64,000 nt of DNA, taken from NCBI RefSeq assembly GCF_005870035.1, contig NZ_SWJG01000001.1, positions 545,639-609,638 on the forward strand, given 5' to 3'. Below the pieces are notes generated by a model. The model saw nothing but the letters and a program-made list of their open reading frames with translations. It searched no databases and had not been told where the DNA came from. A program made the translations under genes and the position numbers. Shown piece by piece: positions 17,040 through 25,263 of this stretch (the stretch's first letter is position 1; the number at the start of each line of letters is the position of its first letter). The DNA is from Spirosoma lacussanchae. GTDB taxonomy: Bacteria; Bacteroidota; Bacteroidia; Cytophagales; Spirosomataceae.

Positions 17040-17531
17040 ATGGATTTCATGGCAGAACTGGCCGAGCTGGCTATGGCCAGCCGTCTTCGGCGGCTGAGCG
17101 AAACGTACTGGCAGGCGGTTACGGCTATTTATCGGCAATCGGGTCTGGATTTCGATGTTCGGTGGGCTACCATCTTCATCCTGATTGCCCGGCAGGGGCC
17201 CGTTGCGGTTACGGAAATAGCCGACCGGCTCGGCATTACCCATCCGGCGGTTATCCAGGTCATCAACGAACTGGAAAAGCGACATCTCATTACATCGGCC
17301 AGGTCCGATCAGGATGGGCGCAAACGACTCCTGGCCCTGAGCGAAGCGGGACTGGCGATGCTGCCCCGGCTACAGCCGCTCTGGGATGCTTTCGTAACGG
17401 TAAACCGTCAGATGCTCATGCAGCAAACGCACAATCTGCTTATATCGGTCCAGGAAATGGAAGACCAGCTGGCCGAGCAGAGCTTTTTTGATCGGGTACG
17501 GGCCGAGCTGGACGCCAGAGGCCAGCCATAG
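17040..17531 (+). CDS. MarR-family transcriptional regulator
   Basis: A 163-residue winged-helix dimeric regulator. The DNA-binding part is VAVTEIADRLGITHPAVIQV, then NELEKRHLITSARSDQDGRKRLLALSE (recognition helix THPAVIQVINELEKR; wing SDQDGRKR). The flanking helices form the dimer interface. It is followed 54 bases later by a GNAT acetyltransferase on the same strand, a frequent MarR-GNAT pairing, and is divergent from an exported RidA gene. Two tandem palindromes lie immediately upstream of the ATG. Ligand unknown. Confidence 0.88.
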   Translation: MDFMAELAELAMASRLRRLSETYWQAVTAIYRQSGLDFDVRWATIFILIARQGPVAVTEIADRLGITHPAVIQVINELEKRHLITSARSDQDGRKRLLALSEAGLAMLPRLQPLWDAFVTVNRQMLMQQTHNLLISVQEMEDQLAEQSFFDRVRAELDARGQP

Positions 17532-17585
17532 AGTCCGTTTTACCACCTGGCGTAATCAAATCAATCACCTCCACCTGTACTCAGT

Positions 17586-18047
17586 ATGAACGACATCTCC
17601 ATTATTTATTACCAACCGCAGTACCAGCCCGACTTCAAACGGCTTAACATAGCCTGGATCAGCGAATCGTTTACCGTAGAAGAACACGACCTCGAACAGC
17701 TCGACCACCCCGAAACCTACATCCTGCCAAACGGCGGGCAGATTCTGCTGGCGAAACAGGGCGATGAAATCGTAGGTACGGCGGCTATGGTTCCTACGGG
17801 CGAGGGGACTTACGAACTGGCTAAAATGTCGGTGGCTTCGGCGCTTCGCGGCCAGGGCGTAGGTAAGCTGCTGGCGCTGGGGGCTATTGCGTATGCTCGG
17901 GAGGTGGGCGCCACCCTGATCTGGCTCGAATCGAACCGGAAAGCGGTGGCCGCCATTGAACTTTACAAACGGGTGGGGTTCGTGGAAGTCCCGCTCCGGC
18001 CGTCGCCCTACACCCGGGCCGATATCTGCATGGAAATGCGGTTGTAA
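17586..18047 (+). CDS. GNAT family N-acetyltransferase
   Basis: A 153-residue acetyl-CoA-dependent acetyltransferase. Motif A is LAKMSVASALRGQGVGKLLA with the CoA-pyrophosphate loop RGQGVGK. It is followed by the AIELYKRVGF motif B typical of single-domain GNATs, and ends EMRL. The N-terminal part has a SFTVEEHDLEQLDHPE segment seen in many MarR-associated GNATs. Co-transcribed with the MarR regulator. The stop codon abuts the stop of the convergent SGNH hydrolase (18047/18048) without any gap. Substrate unknown. Confidence 0.87.
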   Translation: MNDISIIYYQPQYQPDFKRLNIAWISESFTVEEHDLEQLDHPETYILPNGGQILLAKQGDEIVGTAAMVPTGEGTYELAKMSVASALRGQGVGKLLALGAIAYAREVGATLIWLESNRKAVAAIELYKRVGFVEVPLRPSPYTRADICMEMRL

Positions 18048-18698
18048 TTACCGCAGTACAGGGCGCAGTTCTCTGGCCCACAAAACATAGCCTTTCTCGT
18101 TCATATGCAGGCTGTCGGACTTGAACAGGGCGCCGATGGTCTGCCCGTTTGGCTGGCGCATAACCGGGCCGATATCGACAAAATTCGTTTTCGACTGTCC
18201 GGCCAGGAATTGTTTGATGAGCCGGTTGGCTTCGTCGACCTGAGCCCGGTATTGCCGGCGCGACGGGCTGGGTTTGATGGATATAAACACGAAAGGCACA
18301 CCCGGTAATCGTTTCCGAACGTAACGGAACAGGGTAACAAACCGCTCGTAGGTCTGATGGCCGCTCACTTTGCCGGTGGCAATATCGTTTTCGCCAGCGT
18401 ACAGAACGATCTGTTTGGGTTTGTAGGGAATGATGATACGATCGGCATAGCGAATGACGTCGCTCAGCTCAGATCCGCCAAAGCCCCGGTTCAGCAGCTT
18501 CTTGCCCGGAAAATACGAGGCCAGGTTGTCCCAGAGCCGGATCGACGAGCTACCGGTGAACAGAATAGGCCGTCGGGGTGGGCGGGTGGTTTTATCGGCG
18601 GCTTCGAAAGCACGAATCTCCGACTCGAACCGGGGGAGGTCCTGCGCCAGGACGGGCAGGGTAAAAACAAGGAAGAACAGGATTCGGAAAACAGACAT
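18048..18698 (-). CDS. secreted SGNH/GDSL hydrolase (TesA-like esterase)
   Basis: A 216-residue protein with a signal peptide (MSVFRILFFLVFTLPVLAQ). The SGNH blocks are in order: block I FTGSSSIRLWDNL (nucleophile Ser), block II LNRGFGGSELSD (Gly), block III VLYAGENDIATG (Asn), block V SDSLHMNEKGY (His). This matches the PAF-acetylhydrolase/GDSL-like lipase branch with a periplasmic location. Such enzymes often remove acyl or acetyl groups from glycans. No partner is apparent: murF lies upstream on the same strand with 45 bases between. Confidence 0.88.
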   Translation of the reverse strand: MSVFRILFFLVFTLPVLAQDLPRFESEIRAFEAADKTTRPPRRPILFTGSSSIRLWDNLASYFPGKKLLNRGFGGSELSDVIRYADRIIIPYKPKQIVLYAGENDIATGKVSGHQTYERFVTLFRYVRKRLPGVPFVFISIKPSPSRRQYRAQVDEANRLIKQFLAGQSKTNFVDIGPVMRQPNGQTIGALFKSDSLHMNEKGYVLWARELRPVLR

Positions 18699-18743
18699 AC
18701 GTGTCGACAGGAGAGAAAGCCGGCCATCAGTAGCCGCCGGGCG

Positions 18744-20039
18744 TTAGATAAAAGGCACAACGCTCTCCAAACTCATGCCCCTCGATCCTTTGATCAACAC
18801 ATGGGTGTCGGTCATGGGGTTGTCCATCAGCCAGTTGTGCAGTGAAAATTTGTCGGGAAAATAATAGGCCTTGGGCAGGGCGCCGAGCGCGTACTTCATG
18901 TCTTTCCCCGCCAGAATAACCAGGTCGAACTTGGCATCGGCAATGAGCTGCCCCAGGGCTTCGTGTTCGGCCGGGCTCTCGTCGCCCAGTTCGTACATAT
19001 CGCCCACAATAACGACTTTGCGTTTGGCGGGGGTAGCGGCAAACTGCCGGATGGCAGCCGCCATAGAGCTGGGGTTGGCGTTGTAGGCATCCAGCAGTAC
19101 CGTATTGCTGCCTTTCTGAACCACCTGCGAGCGGTTGTTGGTCGGGTTATAGTCGGCAACGGCATGGTGAGCCTCGGCCGGCGATACCCCAAAATGCTGC
19201 CCGATAGCCAGGGCGGCCGCCATATTCTCGAAGTTATAACGGCCGGGCAGGTGGGTCGTGATGGTCTGGCCGGTGTCGGTTCGGTACACGGCTACCGGCG
19301 ACTCCTGCACGAGTTCGGGCTGGTTATGTTCCAGGTAAAAAACGGTCTGTCCGAAGCCGCTGCGCTCGTGATGCATGGCCGTCAGAACAGGATCGTTCGC
19401 GTTGACGAACACGGTTCCGCCGGTAGTGGCCAGATAATCATATAGTTCGCCTTTGCCGATCCGCACCCCCTCAATACCACCAAACCCTTCGAGGTGGGCC
19501 TTGCCGATGTTCGTAATAAGTCCGTGGGTAGGCTGACAGATTGAACAGAGTAGGGCAATCTCGCGCTGGTGATTGGCACCCATTTCGACGACCGCCATCT
19601 CGTACTGATCGGTGATGGACAGAACCGTAAGCGGTACTCCGATGTGGTTGTTAAAGTTGCCCTGGGTGGCGTAGGTGATGTAGCGTTTCGACAGCACCCC
19701 CGCAATGAGTTCTTTGGTGGTGGTTTTGCCATTCGACCCGGTCAGGCCCACTACCGGAATGGTCAGCGTCTGGCGGTGATGGCGGGCCAGATCCTGCAGG
19801 GCCGTGAGGGTGTCGGCTACCAGCAAACAACCGTCGGGCTGCTGAGCCGCTACGGCCGGATCGTCGACGAGGGCGTAGCGGGCCCCGGCCGTCAGAGCCG
19901 CCTGGGCAAACTGGTTTCCGTCAAAATTGCCGCCTTTCAGGGCTACAAACAGGCAGCCGGTCGTAATCCGTCGGGTATCGGTCGATACGCCGGTGCATTC
20001 CAGAAATTTATGATACAGTTGCTCGGTGTTCACCATCAC
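18744..20039 (-). CDS. murF: UDP-N-acetylmuramoyl-tripeptide--D-alanyl-D-alanine ligase
   Basis: A 431-residue Mur ligase that adds D-Ala-D-Ala to the UDP-MurNAc-tripeptide, the last cytosolic step of the peptidoglycan precursor. The N-terminal domain has SRxxxxG-like TDTRRITTGCLFVALKG, the ATP loop is VGLTGSNGKTTTKE, the central motif is VVEMGANHQREI, and the C-terminal domain has LLDAYNANPSSM and VIVGDMYELG. The length is slightly short but typical for Bacteroidota. The start is 20039 or the next ATG at 20036. It is not in a division cell-wall cluster here. It is divergent from the FG-GAP protein gene. Confidence 0.95.
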   Translation of the reverse strand: MMVNTEQLYHKFLECTGVSTDTRRITTGCLFVALKGGNFDGNQFAQAALTAGARYALVDDPAVAAQQPDGCLLVADTLTALQDLARHHRQTLTIPVVGLTGSNGKTTTKELIAGVLSKRYITYATQGNFNNHIGVPLTVLSITDQYEMAVVEMGANHQREIALLCSICQPTHGLITNIGKAHLEGFGGIEGVRIGKGELYDYLATTGGTVFVNANDPVLTAMHHERSGFGQTVFYLEHNQPELVQESPVAVYRTDTGQTITTHLPGRYNFENMAAALAIGQHFGVSPAEAHHAVADYNPTNNRSQVVQKGSNTVLLDAYNANPSSMAAAIRQFAATPAKRKVVIVGDMYELGDESPAEHEALGQLIADAKFDLVILAGKDMKYALGALPKAYYFPDKFSLHNWLMDNPMTDTHVLIKGSRGMSLESVVPFI

Positions 20040-20168
20040 ATTCGGGCGGGTTTCATCGTTTCAAATAGACACAGAAAACAACGTCGTGTCAGGAGCAAGT
20101 CTGGGTTCGTTGCCGGCAAACCGGATGACCTCAGTGTTTCTGTGTTGAATAATCCAGTCAAAATTAGA

Positions 20169-22445
20169 ATGAAAAAGCTGTTTACGCTTTGTTTTCTGGT
20201 AAGTCCGTGGTGGAGTATGGCGCAATCGAACGGGGCCTTCGGGTTTCAATACGACCAGCGGCCAACCGTCAGCGTCAACGGCCAGGCCGTGCTGAACCCC
20301 TGGGTGGGCGGGCTGAACGCAACCCAGTACTCGACCCTCCGGCTCAACGATGATACCCGCGACGATCTGGTTGTATTTGACCGGACTACCAACAAGCTCA
20401 GCACTTTTGTGGCCATCGATAACCCGACCGGTAGTGGAATTGCCTGGCGGTACGCGCCCGAGTATGAAGCCATTTTTCCAACCGTTTACAGCTGGCTGCT
20501 GCTGGTCGATTACGACGGCGATGGCCAAAAAGACCTCTTCACCAACGGTGCCAGCAGCATCCGGCTGTTCCGGAACGAACCCGTCAACGGTAGACCCGTA
20601 TTCCGGCTGGTATCTGCCGAGCTCATGACCGAAGGATACGGCGGCCGACAGTCGCTCTACGTGGCGGGTGTCGATACACCGGCCATTCTCGATTATGACA
20701 ATGACGGCGATATCGACGTACTCACCTTCGACCCCTCGGGCGATCAGATTTCGTATCAGCAGAACATGAGCGTGGAGCGCACCGGCAAACGCGACGGCCT
20801 CGACTTCAAACGCACGTCGGGACCCTGCTGGGGTTATTTTAAGAAAAACTTCTGCAACGACTTTGTCTTCGGGCTGGAGTGTGGCGACGCCCCGGCCTCC
20901 GTTGAACCGATTACGGCGGGGGCGGTAGCCATAAAGCCACCCCTGGCCGGTACGAATCCTAACGGTCGGCCGCTGCACTCGGGCAATACGCTGACGGTGG
21001 TCGATACCGATGGCGACGGCAATAAAGATTTGCTGTTCGGGTTTGTTACCTGCTCTAACCTGGCCCGGCTGCGGGGGGCGGGTCCCAACTCGAACGTAGC
21101 CCGTTTTGTCGGCTTCGACAGTTTGTTTCCGGCCAGCAAGCCGATTGTGTTTCCGGCGTTTCCGGCGGTATCCTGGGAAGATGTAGACGGCGACGGGCAA
21201 AAAGATTTACTGGCTTCGCCCAACGTCGGGTATAATGAAAATCAGGTCTTCGATTTCCGGGCTTCGGGCTGGTATTATAAAAATCGCGGCAACAACCGCA
21301 ACCCTAATTTTCAGTTTGTACAGACCGACTTTTTGCAGAAAGACATGCTCGACCTGGGAGAGAATGCTACGCCGGCCCTGGCTGATCTCGACGGCGACGG
21401 GGATGCCGACCTGCTGGTGGGCTTCGACGGGCTGCGTACCGGAACCAATTACCGGGCGGGCTTATGGCAGTTCGAAAACCAGGGCACCAACCAGAATCCG
21501 GCCTTTGTGCTCGTCACGACCGATTATCTGGGTATCAGCCAGTCGCTGGCGCTGACGTCGGTGCTGCCCCAGCTCGTAGATATCGATGCCAACGGCAGTG
21601 TTGATCTGGTGCTGACCGGTACCGGTGCGCGCAACGTAGAGATGCGGGCGCTGGTGAATACGGCTCCGAAAGGGTCGGCTGTCCGGTTCGACCTGAGTCG
21701 GGCTGTCAGCTGGGCGCTGCCCGGTACGCAGCAGATCGGCGAGCGACCGACGCTGAGCGATGTGGACCGTGATGGTCTGCTCGACCTGCTGCTCGGCAAA
21801 AACGACGGCACCATCAGCTACTACCGCAACGCTGGCTCGGCGACCAGCCCTTCGTTTCAGCTTCAGAACCAGACCTTCGGCGGGTTAACAGCCAATGTGT
21901 TTCAGGATCGGGCGCGGTCGCTGGTCGTGGCTGACCTGAACGGCGACCAGAAAGCAGAGCTGATTTCGGCATCTGACCACGGCGAGCTCCGCATCTACCG
22001 CTTTCCCGACCGGCCCGACCAGCCTCTCACCCTGCTCGACTCGCTGCCGCGCCTGGGTCTGCCGGGCGCGGGACTGGTGGCGGCTGTGGCTGACCTCGAT
22101 GGCGATCAGCTGCCCGACCTGATGCTGGGTAGCCGGGCAGGGGGGCTGCGCTACCTCAAAAACACGTCGCAGAAAGTAGTCGTTACGAGTACCAAACCCG
22201 AAGAGCCAGCCAGTCCGTGGGCCTTCCCAAACCCGACCGATCATTTTCTGACGGTGCGTCCCGCCTTTACCGGTCAGGTCGAACTGCTGTCGTTAGCCGG
22301 TCAGGCGGTATTGCCCGCCCAGCCGGTACGGGCTGGTGAAGAGACGCTGCTGGATGTCAGTCAGTTGGCCGATGGAACTTACCTGCTCCGGCTCACGGGC
22401 GAAAACCGGTCGGTGCAGGTGCAGAAAGTGGTTGTCTGGAAGTAG
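20169..22445 (+). CDS. secreted FG-GAP/VCBS repeat protein with type IX secretion C-terminal sorting domain
   Basis: A 758-residue exported protein. The signal peptide is MKKLFTLCFLVSPWWSMAQ. About nine FG-GAP/VCBS repeats carry calcium-type loops, for example DYDGDGQKDLF, DYDNDGDIDVL, DTDGDGNKDLLFGF, DVDGDGQKDLLASP, DLDGDGDADLLVGF, DIDANGSVDLV, DVDRDGLLDLLLG and DLDGDQLPDLMLG. They probably fold as a beta-propeller. The last 75 residues are a T9SS type A sorting domain (AFPNPTDHFLTV ... LADGTYLLRL ... VQKVVVWK). It should pass through the T9SS and attach to the cell surface or be released. The open frame reaches back 200 codons over murF, but the ATG at 20169 starts the signal peptide. Confidence 0.9.
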   Translation: MKKLFTLCFLVSPWWSMAQSNGAFGFQYDQRPTVSVNGQAVLNPWVGGLNATQYSTLRLNDDTRDDLVVFDRTTNKLSTFVAIDNPTGSGIAWRYAPEYEAIFPTVYSWLLLVDYDGDGQKDLFTNGASSIRLFRNEPVNGRPVFRLVSAELMTEGYGGRQSLYVAGVDTPAILDYDNDGDIDVLTFDPSGDQISYQQNMSVERTGKRDGLDFKRTSGPCWGYFKKNFCNDFVFGLECGDAPASVEPITAGAVAIKPPLAGTNPNGRPLHSGNTLTVVDTDGDGNKDLLFGFVTCSNLARLRGAGPNSNVARFVGFDSLFPASKPIVFPAFPAVSWEDVDGDGQKDLLASPNVGYNENQVFDFRASGWYYKNRGNNRNPNFQFVQTDFLQKDMLDLGENATPALADLDGDGDADLLVGFDGLRTGTNYRAGLWQFENQGTNQNPAFVLVTTDYLGISQSLALTSVLPQLVDIDANGSVDLVLTGTGARNVEMRALVNTAPKGSAVRFDLSRAVSWALPGTQQIGERPTLSDVDRDGLLDLLLGKNDGTISYYRNAGSATSPSFQLQNQTFGGLTANVFQDRARSLVVADLNGDQKAELISASDHGELRIYRFPDRPDQPLTLLDSLPRLGLPGAGLVAAVADLDGDQLPDLMLGSRAGGLRYLKNTSQKVVVTSTKPEEPASPWAFPNPTDHFLTVRPAFTGQVELLSLAGQAVLPAQPVRAGEETLLDVSQLADGTYLLRLTGENRSVQVQKVVVWK

Positions 22446-22555
22446 CAAAAAAACAGTTTGGGGCTTCGGCGGTTAGAGACACATACGGCTGAGTCATGGC
22501 CTGTAACGTGCCCTGACCAGCCATAACCTGATCATCTCAGCTACGAAAAACCAGT

Positions 22556-22921
22556 ATGGAAAATACAAACAACGCCGATCAGCAGCGCGTCGACCAGAAT
22601 ACGGGTGGCCCGCTGGAGGGTATGTCGCCCCAGAACACCAACGTACCCGAGAACAATGACGAGATGGACGCAGTGGTCTACGCAGGGCTGGGCGTTAATA
22701 ACGACCCTGACGTGATGAACCCCGGCGATGAGGAAGCGACCGACACGCTGCTCTACACCGATACCGCCACGGCCCGCCATGCGACCGATGAAGTATCGAA
22801 CGCCGAAGACATGGACGACACCCCCGCCGATCTGCTCGAAGACGATATCTCCGATGATGAACTGGATCGGGAAATAACCGAACTCGCCGAAGACGAGGAA
22901 GCCAGCAACGAGCGGTATTAG
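22556..22921 (+). CDS. small acidic hypothetical protein
   Basis: A 121-residue highly acidic, low-complexity protein with no signal peptide and no hydrophobic segment. It begins MENTNNADQQRVDQNTGG and ends in an Asp/Glu-rich half (DDTPADLLEDDISDDELDRE). The reading frame avoids stops, the start is an ATG, and base composition matches the neighbouring genes, so I think it is real. It is probably disordered. It lies 110 bases after the T9SS client and is convergent with a histidine kinase. No function can be assigned. Confidence 0.6.
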   Translation: MENTNNADQQRVDQNTGGPLEGMSPQNTNVPENNDEMDAVVYAGLGVNNDPDVMNPGDEEATDTLLYTDTATARHATDEVSNAEDMDDTPADLLEDDISDDELDREITELAEDEEASNERY

Positions 22922-22999
22922 CCAGCAACGAAACCAGCGTTTTGTGGGTGGTTTTTCAGCGATGACCAGGGGTAGGGCGCCACGTCGTACAGCCACCGA

Positions 23000-24571
23000 T
23001 CATCCTTGGGAAACCACCTCTTTTTGTGGTAAAGCAGGCAGATAGACGGTGAACGTAGCGCCCTGACCGGGCTGGCTGCGGGCGCTAACGTAGCCTTTGT
23101 GGTTTTCCACTACTTTTTGCACAATGGTGAGGCCTATGCCGGTGCCGTCGTATTCGGAGCGGGTATGGAGTCGCTGGAAGATGGTGAAAATCCGGTCCAG
23201 GTATTTCTCGTCGAAGCCAATACCGTTGTCGATCACGCTGATGGCATAAAACAACCGACTACTGTCAGACGCAGCGATCGGCTGACCAGGCAGAGGTCGC
23301 ACAGCACTACCGGAAACTTGTTCGCAGTCGATACGGATATGTGGCTTCTGTTGGGCAGGGGCTGGTTTGACGAACTTGAGCGCGTTGCTGAGCAGATTCT
23401 GAAACACCTGCCGGAGCTGAAGCGCATCGCCCAGGACAGCGGGCAACGACGTTACTTCGATCTGCGCCTGTTTCGCCTGAATGGCGGCTTCGAGGTCGGT
23501 CAGAACATCACTCACCACCTCCTGCAAGGATATTGTCCGGAAAGGCTGCGACTGGGTCGATAGCCGTGAGAACGTCAGCAAATCAAGAATAAGCGTGTTC
23601 ATCCGGCTCGCGGCCGACTGCATCCGGTCAATCAGCTCACGACTGTGATCGTCTACGGCCGGACTCGACTGGCTCCTCAGAATTTCGCCAAACGACTGAA
23701 TCTTACGGAGTGGCTCCTGCAGGTCGTGAGAAGCTACGTAGGCGAACCGTTCCAGGTTCTGGTTTGACCGTTTCAGGTTTTCGATCAGCAGGTTGAGTTC
23801 CTGCTCGTGGTGCTTGGCCACCGTAATATCGATGAACGTTATTACCAGTCCGTCGCCCAGCTTCGAGATCGATATGTCGTACCAGTTCTCGATACCGTTG
23901 ATGCTGATCCGGCTTTCAAAGCGTTGAGCTTCGCCCGTTTCGACGGTGTGGATACAACGCGGCAGCAGCTCCGGCTGGGCCAGCGTGGCAGGCTGGTTGA
24001 ACAGTGTATCGCCGATCAGCTGGTTGACTGGCTTCCGGATCAGGCGGGCGGCTGCGTCGTTCGCCAGCCGAATCTGGAGATCGTACAGCGTGCCCGTCTC
24101 GTTGCGCAGAGCCTCGCAGGTGACCATCCCATTGATAGAGCCGTTTAGAATACGTTCGGTAAGTTCTTTCTGCTGGCGGAGGGCGGTAATATCGACCAAG
24201 GATGCAGCCAGTCCGTCACCGTACCGCTGGAGGGTCAGCGAGAACCAGTTCATACTGAGCTGGTCGTTAAGTTGTGGCTGAAATTCAACCTCGTACGGCT
24301 GCCCAGTTTCTACAACGCGTCGGGCCTGCTCCCAGATGTTGACGGTATTGGCGGTAGGAAATAAGTCGGTAGAGTTGCGGTTGAGCATGTCCTGTTCGCT
24401 CATGCCCACTATTTCTTCTGCTTTTCGGTTGGCCAGTATGAGCCGAAAGTCCTGAATCTCGCCCAGCGCCGTACGGAGGCACTCGAACAGCATGATGGCG
24501 TTGCCTGACAGGCTGAGTGCGGCCCGGAGTTGAACCGGGTTTTCGGACGGGGTCATAGATGGGCTTTTCAT
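23000..24571 (-). CDS. PAS-domain sensor histidine kinase (phytochrome-like HisKA type)
   Basis: A 523-residue cytosolic kinase without transmembrane segments. Two PAS domains (about residues 15-135 and 140-255, each followed by an SLVDIT or TFIDIT linker) precede a coiled segment and the HisKA domain, with the phospho-acceptor His282 in VASHDLQEPLRK. The catalytic domain has the N box LLSNALKFV, the G1 box VIDNGIGFDEKYLDRIF, the F box FQRLHTRSEY and the G2 box GTGIGLTIVQ. It ends at residue 523 with no receiver domain, and no response regulator is adjacent. The ligand of the PAS domains is unknown. Confidence 0.9.
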   Translation of the reverse strand: MKSPSMTPSENPVQLRAALSLSGNAIMLFECLRTALGEIQDFRLILANRKAEEIVGMSEQDMLNRNSTDLFPTANTVNIWEQARRVVETGQPYEVEFQPQLNDQLSMNWFSLTLQRYGDGLAASLVDITALRQQKELTERILNGSINGMVTCEALRNETGTLYDLQIRLANDAAARLIRKPVNQLIGDTLFNQPATLAQPELLPRCIHTVETGEAQRFESRISINGIENWYDISISKLGDGLVITFIDITVAKHHEQELNLLIENLKRSNQNLERFAYVASHDLQEPLRKIQSFGEILRSQSSPAVDDHSRELIDRMQSAASRMNTLILDLLTFSRLSTQSQPFRTISLQEVVSDVLTDLEAAIQAKQAQIEVTSLPAVLGDALQLRQVFQNLLSNALKFVKPAPAQQKPHIRIDCEQVSGSAVRPLPGQPIAASDSSRLFYAISVIDNGIGFDEKYLDRIFTIFQRLHTRSEYDGTGIGLTIVQKVVENHKGYVSARSQPGQGATFTVYLPALPQKEVVSQG

Positions 24572-24809
24572 AACGTCGTTGAGCTACGGCACTAACTTCA
24601 TACAAAGCAATAAAAATCAGCCATATAACGTATGATGGAATCGGTTTGTTTCATCTGGATACCTGTCAATCAGTGGGTTGTCACCTGTGTGGCGTACATA
24701 GTACATACCGGGTAAGTCATCAGATGCAAATGAAATGCCAGAACAGGTTCTCCCAGGATAAAAGCCGGAGCTATTCATGAATCGGAGAGGGGTATGGCCA
24801 ACAACTCCA

Positions 24810-24840
24810 CGGCATGAATGCCGAGGCTATTCATTTGTCG
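24810..24840 (+). repeat. 31-base intergenic repeat, copy 1
   Basis: CGGCATGAATGCC, a 9-base variable centre, then CATTTGTCG. The first part is itself a hairpin (CGGCAT/ATGCCG). Copy 1 is inverted relative to copies 2 and 3 and differs from copy 3 at three positions only. Confidence 0.7.
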
Positions 24841-24911
24841 GATGAGCCGGGACCGACCAGCAATAATCAAGTCGAAACAATAGACAAAAAAACAAATGAG
24901 TCGGCCAGCTA

Positions 24912-24942
24912 CGACAAATGCCTGGCCCTGGCATTCATGCCG
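24912..24942 (-). repeat. 31-base intergenic repeat, copy 2
   Basis: Same length and same outer blocks (CGGCATGAATGCC ... CATTTGTCG on the minus strand) but a different 9-base centre (AGGGCCAGG). Copies 2 and 3 share a further outside block, CCAGCTA, on the plus strand just before the repeat. Confidence 0.7.
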
Positions 24943-25016
24943 TGAAAAAAGGGACTATATCCGCCAAGATGCAGCTCAAAAAAATAGACCGCAAAAACGA
25001 ACGAGCCAGCCAGCTA

Positions 25017-25047
25017 CGACAAATGAATAGTTACGGCATTCATGCCG
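25017..25047 (-). repeat. 31-base intergenic repeat, copy 3
   Basis: On the minus strand CGGCATGAATGCC, centre GTAACTATT, then CATTTGTCG. It matches copy 1 at 28 of 31 positions. It lies 7 bases from the tRNA-Thr terminator T-run. Confidence 0.7.
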
Positions 25048-25054
25048 GAGGCAT

Positions 25055-25083
25055 AAAAAATCCCCACTCGATTGAGCGGGGAT
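25055..25083 (-). terminator. intrinsic terminator of tRNA-Thr
   Basis: On the minus strand the arms ATCCCCGCTC and GAGTGGGGAT (complements of 25074-25083 and 25060-25069, one G-T pair) close a 4-base loop and are followed by a run of T's (complement of 25055-25060). It starts three bases after the tRNA 3' end. Confidence 0.9.
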
Positions 25084-25086
25084 ATG

Positions 25087-25159
<73 letters not shown>

Positions 25160-25178
25160 TTTTTGCTGTTAGCGGGTG

Positions 25179-25210
25179 CAAATATAGGGCCAAAGCCCCA
25201 TAATGCACAA
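25179..25210 (-). promoter_or_regulatory. promoter of tRNA-Thr
   Basis: Minus strand TTG (complement of 25208-25210), 21 bases, then TATATTTG (complement of 25179-25186), an exact match to the Bacteroidota consensus. The tRNA 5' end is 20 bases downstream. Confidence 0.7.
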
Positions 25211-25225
25211 CTCATGATACAATTT

Positions 25226-25259
25226 TTTGCAGCCGACCAGGCATTTTTCGGTAAATTTG
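25226..25259 (+). promoter_or_regulatory. promoter of the ABC-F gene, leaderless arrangement
   Basis: TTTG (25226-25229), 22 bases, TAAATTTG (25252-25259), then only CCCC before the ATG at 25264. Transcription would start at or next to the ATG, so the mRNA is probably leaderless. Confidence 0.55.
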
Positions 25260-25263
25260 CCCC

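Larger units (their letters stand above)
24572..25054. other. gene-free stretch with a repeat cluster
   Basis: About 480 bases between the histidine kinase start and the tRNA-Thr terminator hold no convincing gene. The stretch contains three copies of a 31-base element (24810-24840, 24912-24942, 25017-25047) and a fragment CTATTCAT at 24771-24778. A short plus-strand open frame across 24918-25148 runs into the tRNA and is rejected. Confidence 0.7.

Noticed and set aside
20061..21200. 379-residue minus-strand frame opposite the FG-GAP gene
   Set aside because: Antisense shadow of a repeat-rich GC-rich gene; no domain.
24810..25047. CRISPR-like array of 31-base repeats
   Set aside because: Only three copies, one inverted, with a variable centre inside the repeat and different spacer lengths; no cas genes.
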